Shown one piece after another: positions 54,401-63,400 of a stretch of 64,000 nucleotides of DNA. A program made the translations under genes and the position numbers. Numbering within the stretch: the first letter of the stretch is position 1; every line of letters starts with the position of its first letter. This DNA comes from Aquimarina longa SW024 (GTDB taxonomy: Bacteria; Bacteroidota; Bacteroidia; Flavobacteriales; Flavobacteriaceae). The stretch spans positions 248,001 through 312,000 of the forward strand of contig NZ_AVQK01000010.1 in assembly GCF_001401755.1 (NCBI RefSeq), in the 5' to 3' direction. The notes under the pieces were generated by a model, which was not told where the DNA came from, searched no databases, and saw only the letters and a list, made by a program, of their open reading frames with translations.

Positions 54401-57400
54401 GTAAAAGCAATGGGTTAACTGCTCCAAACGGATTGGCTCAACAAGAGGTAATACAATCAGCATTACAATCTGCGGGATTACACTCTAAAGATATTGATTA
54501 TGTAGAGTCCCATGGTACAGGGACATCTCTTGGAGATCCAATAGAAATTAATGCGCTAGATGCAGTATTCAAAAAAAATAGAGACATAGATACCCCTTTA
54601 ATAGTAGGATCAGTTAAAGCCAATATAGGTCACCTAGAAGCGGCAGCAGGAATTGGAGGCTTAATTAAGACGCTTTTATGTTTACAGCATTCTGCAATCC
54701 CAAAACAGTTACACTATAACACCCCTAATAAATATATTAATTGGGAAAAATTGAATATATCGATTCCTAAAGATTTGTTATTATGGAATCAGAAAAAAAA
54801 TCACATACGCCGTGCAGGTGTAAGTTCCTTTGGATTTGGCGGAACAAATGCACATATAGTACTAGAAGAAGCTCCGTTTCATAAAACAGAAATATCAAAA
54901 AATCCAATTTCTTCTAAAAAAATAACAATAACAACAATATCTGCAAAGGGAGAAAAAGCATTAAAATCTCAAGTTGTTTCGATAATTGATTATATAAAGA
55001 ATACTCCAGAAATTACAATTAATGATTTATCGTATAGTTTATCGGTTACCAGAGATCATTTTGAAAACCGATTGGGAGTAGTTTCCGAAACTAAAGAAGA
55101 ACTAGTCCAAAAACTAAATGAAGCAGTGGTTTCATTTCAAAAAAAGAAATCATTAAAAACAGCATTCTTATTTACAGGACAAGGCGCTCAATATACGGGG
55201 ATGGGAGAAGAACTGTATGCTGCCGAACCAGTTTTTAAGAATACTTTAGATCTATGTACAGAATTGTTAAAACCTTATTTAGATGAAAATTTAATTACAG
55301 TTTTATTTGCACAAAAAGGAAGTGAAAAAGCAAAGCTAATAGATCACACACAATATACACAACCCGCACTATTTGCAATAGAATATTCATTATACCAACT
55401 TTGGATACACTGGGGTGTTATACCAAGTGTAGTAATGGGGCATAGTGTAGGAGAACTTGTTGCAGCCTGCGTAGCAGGAGTATTTTCCTTAGAAGAAGGT
55501 CTTAGACTAGTAGCATCCAGAGGGCGTCTTATGCAAGGACTATCACAGGCAGGAGTAATGATATCTGTGCAATCAAGTAAAGAATATATTTCTGAACTAT
55601 TAAAGGATTATAAAGAGAAAATTACGATCGCAGCAATTAATACGCCAGATCAAATAGTATTGTCTGGAGAAAAAGAAGCGATTGAGAAGATAACGAGTAT
55701 ATTTTCTTCACAAGAAATTAAATGGAAACGATTGAACGTTTCACATGCTTTTCATTCCCCTTTAATGAAACCAATGCTATCTGATTTTAAAGCGATAGCA
55801 GATACAATTCAATTTCAATCTCCAAAGTACCCACTGATAAGTAATCTAACAGGAATGGTGGCAGGAAAAGAAATAAGTACCTCGCAGTATTGGGTAGATC
55901 ATATTAGTGCGCCTGTAGATTTTTTAAGTGGTATACAATCACTAGAGAAGTTAGAATGTGATGTATACCTAGAAGTAGGACCACATCCAGTTTTGATTAC
56001 TATGGGAAATCAATGCTTGTCAGAACAAAAAGCAGATAAAGCGATTTGGTTACCTTCCTTCAGAAAAGATAAAAAGCAACACCTACAATTATTAGAAAGT
56101 TTAAGCGAATGGTATACAGAAGGAGGTGACGTACAATGGAATTCATTTTACTCCAATAGTGATGTTAAGAAAATAAATTGCCCAACATATGCTTTCCAAC
56201 GAAAAAGATTTTGGATAGAAGAAAATAAAACAACCATTTCTCAAACATCACATACAAGCTCAAATAGTAACAATCAAGACATTTCCGTAACGATGGTTTT
56301 TAAGGATATAGAGAATTTTTTAAAGAAAACAATTTCAGCTACGCTTCAGATGGATATTAAAGAAATAGAATTAGATAGACCACTGTTACAATATGGTGCG
56401 GACTCATTTTCTTTGATGGAAATCATAAACAAAATACGGAAAGAATACAAAGTGAAACTCCCGATTCGTAAGATGTTCGAAGATTTGACAGATTTGAGAG
56501 CAATTATAAAATATATTATTCAAGAAACGAAGCAAATACAAACTATATCGGAATCGGATGATCAGTTACAAGCAGTAGAGGTATTTAATACAAATACTTC
56601 TTGTAAAATTTCAGGAGCCTCTAATAAAGATATTGTTGATGAAATACATTTAAATATAGGAAAAGAAGACATAAGCAAATCGATTGAAGAAGATGCTAAA
56701 ACTCCAATTAAAGAGGTAATTAAGGATACCAAGCTTGATCGTAGTATTGGACTTACAATAATTAGAGATCAGTTTGCAGAACAGAATCGTATTCTAGCAC
56801 AACAAAACCAGATACTTTCTGAATATCTGAATACCTCTAGTACAACAAAAATTGATGATGAACTTGATATAAAAAAAACTCCGATTCAAGTTTCTGAAAC
56901 AATCAATGCATTCGATTCTGAAAAAAAAAAAATAACACCAAAACAAAAGATTAATCTCCCAGGATCATTTGGTAGTAAAAGTTTTTATTTTCAAAAATTA
57001 CCAAAAAATCAGGAAGAACAGTTACCACAATTAATAGAGAGTTATACTGATAAAACTAAGAAATCAAAGTCTTTTGCTGTTAAGAACAAAGCTGTTTTAG
57101 CGGATTATCGTTCTACTTATAAGTTTAATATTTCTACAAAAGAAATGGTATATCCAATTGTGTGCGAACATGCTTTAGGATCTAAGTTTACAGATATTGA
57201 TGGTAATGAATATATTGATATAGTAATGGGATTTGGGTCTTGTATTTTTGGGCATCAACCAGACTTTATTGCTAAAGCAATTCTCGAACAACATAATCAA
57301 GGAATGATTATTGGTCCTATGAATAAAATGTCGGGAGAGATTGCAGAATTAGTATCAGAACTGACAGGAGCCGAACGAGTTTGTCTCACCAATACAGGTA

Positions 57401-60400
57401 CAGAAGCTGTTTCTTTTGCATTAAGAATAGCAAGAGCAGTTACACGAAAGAATAAAATTGTAGTTTTTTCAGCCTCTTTTCATGGACATGGAGAAATAAC
57501 ACTTGGAGTTCAAGGGAGTGAAGAAAATGTAGTAGAGTCATTATCTTCAGGAGTAACAGAAAATATGGTTAAGGATTTAATTATACTTAATTATTCTGAT
57601 GATAATATTATTGAACAAATTAAGACTCATAAAGATGATCTTGCAGGAATACTCGTAGAGCCTGTACGAAGTAGATTTCCTGATTTTCAACCAAAAGAAT
57701 TATTACATCAACTTAGTCAATTAAGCAAAGAATTAGATATTCCTTTAATTTTTGATGAAATGGTTACTGGTTTTAGAATTATGCCAGGAGGAGCTCAAGA
57801 GTATTTTGATATCAAAGTTGATATTGCCATTTACGGAAAAATTGCAGGAGGAGGGATGCCTATAGGTATTGTTGCAGGTTCATCAAAATATCTTGATGCA
57901 GTAGACGGTGGTTCTTGGCAATTTGGAGATGATTCTTATCCAGAAATAGATAAATCTTTTGTAGCAGGTACTTTTACACGCCATCCATTAACTATGGCAG
58001 CATCAAGAGCAGTTCTTAATCAGATAAAAAAAGATGGAAAAGAAGCATATCTGGATCTTAATAACAGAACAGCTTCTTTAATGGGGCGATTGAATGATTA
58101 TTTTGAAAAAGAATCACTCCCCATAATGATGGTCTACTTTGGATCCTTATTTTCATTTAGATATAAAGCTAACTTCGAATTATTAGCTTTTCATTTAGTA
58201 CAGAGAGGGATATATGTGTGGGAGTCTAATAATCTTTTTCTCTCATTTGCTCATTCTGATGATGATATAGAAGCATTATATAAAGGAATTACTGAATGTG
58301 CCAAACTGGTTTATACATCTTCTAATATTTCTCAAGAAGAGAAGGTAAAAGATATTACAAATAGTAATGATAATGTGCAAGAGTCACAGATTTCGATGAC
58401 TAAGTTAACTTTGACACAAAAAAAGTTTAACCTTCTTCAAGAGATTGATCCAGAAAGATCTTTAGCATATACTCAATCTTTCAGCTTACAGATGAAAGGT
58501 AAAATATATGCATCATTGCTAAAAATGGCAATACATAATTTAATAGATACTCACAGTATTTTAAGAACCAGAGTTTCAAAAGATGGAGAACATTTAGTTT
58601 TTGATCCCCCTATTAATTTACCATTAGAAGAGATTGACTTTTCTGCGGATAGCTTAGAAGAACAAGAAGAAAAATATGAAGCTTTAGTTCATCAAAACCT
58701 AGTTACTGCATTCTCATTTATCAATGGCCCATTTGTACGTTTACAATTAATAAAATTTTCATCAGAAAAGAGAACTTTGATTGTAACAATGCATCATATA
58801 ATAGCAGATGGATGGTCTTGCGCTTTGTTTATTCAGGGAATTATAGATAATTATAATTCGTTATTTCAAGGAAAAAAACTTAATTCATTACAATCCGTAG
58901 ATTTTAGACAGTATACAGTATGGTTAGAAAATAACTTAAATAGTAATGAGTGGAAGATTCATGAAGACTATTTTATAAATAAATTTTCTAAAAAATCCTT
59001 TTATATAACACTTCCTTTTGATAATAATCTATCTAAATATAGTAATACCTCTAATTCAGTTTCGTTACGTATTGTTAAAGAAGATGTTCTGAGATATAGA
59101 AAGTGGAGTGGTCAACAAAATTTAACACTTTTCATGACATTTTTGTCGGCATTCGAGCTCTTATTATGTAAAATATGTCAAAAAAATGAACTTATTATCG
59201 GTATGCCTTCAGGTGGTCGAACCATGCCAGATATAGAAGAAGCAATTGGAGATTTCTCTCATTTTATGCCTTTCTTAGCATCCTATAATTCCAAAGACTC
59301 TTTATTTAAATATCTTAAAGATTTAAAAAGTAGAATATACGAAGCATATGAACATCAAGAATATCCATATGCTAATTTTATGGAATTATTACAAAAAGAA
59401 ACTGATATAAGGTATGATAATTTTGTAAACGTTATTTTCAATTTTGATGTTAGTATAGCTAATACTGATATGGAAGGGTTAGACTTGCAGATCACACATA
59501 ATAAGCCGGTTTACAGTGATTTTGACTTAATATTTAACGCTATTGAGGAATCAGGAGATTTAGTTCTTACTTTGGATTATAGAGAATCTTTCTTAAGTAA
59601 TGAATTAGCAAAAGATATTTTAGATAGCTATCAGTTTATATTAAATCAGGTAATTGAAAACAAAGGAGGTACTATAGAGGATATACAATTGTTATCCAAA
59701 GATAAAAAAGAGCAACAATTACAAGTATTTAATGAAACCAAAGTAGTAATTCCTGAAGATAAAACGATAATTAACTTGTTTGAAGAACAAGTTTTGCGAA
59801 CTCCAGATAATATAGCAGTAGTTTTTGGAAAAAAAGAATTAACGTATAAAGAATTAGATAAGAAATCTAATCAAGTAGCACATTATTTGATTAAGAAGGG
59901 AATAAAATCAGAGGACTTAGTAGGGATTTGTGTTGATCGTTCCTTGGATATGATTATAGCCGTATTTGGTGTCTTGAAAGCAGGAGGAACTTATGTACCT
60001 ATAGATACTGAATATCCAGAAAACCGTATTCATTACATAATAGAAGACTGTACTACTACTTTTTTTATTACAGATCATGCTCATGAGTTTTTAGTTACAG
60101 GTTATAAGAAGATGAAAGTTATTACTATCGATAATAACTGGAAGGCAATTGGCAAACAACCAACAAAGAAGGTAGATACTATTATCAATCCCGATCAGTC
60201 TGTTTATGTGATTTATACATCAGGTTCTACGGGTAGACCTAAGGGTGTTGTGATTAATCACAAAAGTTTATTGAATATGGCTTTATGTTGGAAGTCATCT
60301 TATGAATTGGATACTACTACTTGTTTATTACAAATGGCAAGTTTTTCTTTTGATGTATTTTCTGGAGATTTATGCCGGAGCTTATTATTTGGAGGTAAAA

Positions 60401-63400
60401 TGGTACTTTGTCCTTCAGATATTAAGCTAGACCCAGTTAGGCTGTATAATCTAATTTTAGAAAAAAGTGTTAGTATATTAGAAGGTACGCCAGGTTTAGT
60501 TATTCCATTGATGGATTATATCTATGAAGAAAATTTGGATTATGCTTGGATAAAACTTCTGATTTTAGGATCTGACATATGTAAAATTAATGATTTTAAA
60601 AGAGTGTATACTAGGTTTGGACACGCTATCCGAATCATTAATAGTTATGGGACTACAGAAACTACAATAGATAGCTCATATTTCGAAACTGATAATGTTG
60701 ATAACCTTGATGATTTGGTTAATGTACCAATAGGTAAACCTTTATGGAATAGCAGTTTTTATATATTAAACACTTCAGAATCATTATTACCTATTGGTGT
60801 AGTTGGCGAATTGTGTATTGGCGGATTGGGAGTAGCCAGAGGCTATATAAATCAACCTGAACTTACTGCTAAGAAGTTTATAGCCAATCCTTTTAAAGCA
60901 GGAGAGCGAATGTACAAGACAGGCGATTTAGCACGATGGTTGCCTGATGGGAATTTAGAATTTATTGGGAGAAAAGATGATCAAGTTAAAATTAGAGGTT
61001 ATCGTATAGAGTTGGGAGAGATAGAGAATGTATTGTCATCCTTATCAGGAGTTACTCAGTGTTGTGTATTGGCTAAAGAAGGTGTGAATGGTACTAAACG
61101 TCTGGTAGGTTATGTTGTGTTGGAAAGTACGTTAGATAAAGAATCAATCCAAGAAGAATTAAAGTTAAGCTTACCTGATTATATGATTCCTATGATCTGG
61201 ATTGCATTAGATGTAATGCCTTTAACGAGTAATGGAAAGTTAGATAAGAAGGGGTTACCAGATCCAGATAGCTCAGAATTATCAAGTAAAGAATATGTAG
61301 CTCCTCGTAATGAAATAGAGTTTCTATTAGTTACAATTTGGCAAAAATTATTAAGAATAGAACAAGTAGGAATACATGATGATTTCTTTGAATTAGGTGG
61401 TCATAGTTTATTAGCTACTCGCCTAGTCTCTATAATCCGTAAGGAACTAGCGATAGAAGTCTCTATTCGAGAAGTTTTTACGCATATTACAATTTCTGCA
61501 TTAGGAGAGCATTTATTGGCTCAATCCAAAGGAGAATTATTACCAAGTATTGTAGCATCAGATCGCCCTAGTCGCATTCCTTTATCCTTTAGTCAGGAGC
61601 GTTTATGGTTTTTGGATAAACTACAAGGCAGTACAGACTACCATATTCCTATTGTTCTTCGTTTGGAAGGATCTTTAGATGTATCGATATTAGAGCAAAC
61701 CCTGCAAGGGATTGTTTCTCGTCATGAGGTATTACGTAGTCTACTTCTTTCAGAAGAAGGAGTAGGGTATCAAGAAATTGTAAGTGCAGAAAATTGGTCT
61801 TTAGATCATTCTGTAATAGCTGATGAAATAGTAGTAGAGAGCAGCCTGAATAGTTATCTGACAAAACCCTTTGATTTATCAAGTGATTACAAATTACGTG
61901 CTTGTTTGTATGACTTGGGAGATGGAAAGTATATACTAGCTAGTGTGTTCCATCATATTGCTAGTGATGGTTGGTCTGGAGGCGTTTTAGTAAATGAATT
62001 TATGAAGTTGTATAGTGCTCTAACGCTTGACCGAACAGCTGTTCTACCAGAATTAAGTTTGCAGTATTCTGATTATGCTATTTGGCAACGAAAATATTTA
62101 GGAGGCACTGTTTTAGAGAACCAATTATTATATTGGGAAGAAAAGCTACAAGGCGTTAGCACTTTATTATTACCTACGGATTATGTTCGCCCTTCCGTAC
62201 ATCGTACAGAGGGAGCTAGTATTTCTTTTGTATTAGACAAAACGCTGAGTGCATCCCTAGAGTCCTTATGTAAATCCGAAGGCGTTACCATGTTTATGTT
62301 TTTATTATCAGCCTTTAAGGTCTTGTTATCCCGTTATAGTGGACAGGATGATATTTGTGTTGGTACGCCAATTGCGAATCGGACACAATTAGAGTTAGAG
62401 GGTATGATTGGTTTTTTTGTAAATACCTTAGCGCTTCGCAGTGACCTAAGTGGAGACCAAAGTTTCAGGGATTTACTGACAATGGTAAAGCAGACGACTT
62501 TAGAAGGTTATGATAATCAGTTAGCTCCTTTTGAAAAAGTTGTAGATCGCGTTGTAGCTAAACGAGATATGAGTATGAGTCCATTGTTTCAGGTGCTTTT
62601 TGTATTACAGAATACTCCTGATGCATCTCAAAAATTAAACTTAGAAGGTATTACGATTTCAAATTATGATTTTGATACGATTACCTCTCAATTTGATTTG
62701 ATGTTGAGTGTATTTGAAGACGATAACAATATTTCAATGGATATGTCATATTGTACGGCTTTATTTGATAAGAAAACAATCAATAGAATGTTAATACATT
62801 ATCAGGAGCTATTGAAGAGTATTGTGAGCAACATTACTCAGCCTATAGATCGTTTATCTATGATCCCTGCACAGGAAGAACATCAATTATTAAACATTTT
62901 TAATGATACAACCTTTGTTTATCCAAAAGATAAAACAATAATTGATTTATTTAAAGAGCAGGTAAGAAAAACTCCAGAAGCTATAGCGGTAGTTTATAAA
63001 GATAAAAAATTAAGTTATAAGAAGTTAGATGATAGATCGAATCAATTAGCTCATTATTTAAAATCGGTAGGGATAGTTAAGAATTCTCAGATAGCTATTT
63101 TATTTAATAGAAGTTTTGATATGATCATTAGCATATTAGGTATTCTGAAATCAGGATGTACTTATGTTCCTCTAGACCCTTTATTACCACCTAATCGCTT
63201 ATCATATATACTTGAAGATGCTGGGGTAAACTTACTTCTTTATAGTGAAGAATCGTTATTATCAAATTTATCAGTTTCAGGATGTACTTTTTTAAATATA
63301 GGAGAGTCTCATAATTATGAAGTTTCAGAAATTTTATATGAAAGAGAACCTGATTCAGTTGCGTATGTAATGTATACTTCTGGTACAACAGGTTTTCCTA

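Noticed and set aside
51645..63388. Several minus-strand frames of 60-100 codons inside the megasynthase
   Set aside because: They mirror a plus-strand gene with continuous domain motifs; none has a recognisable domain of its own.
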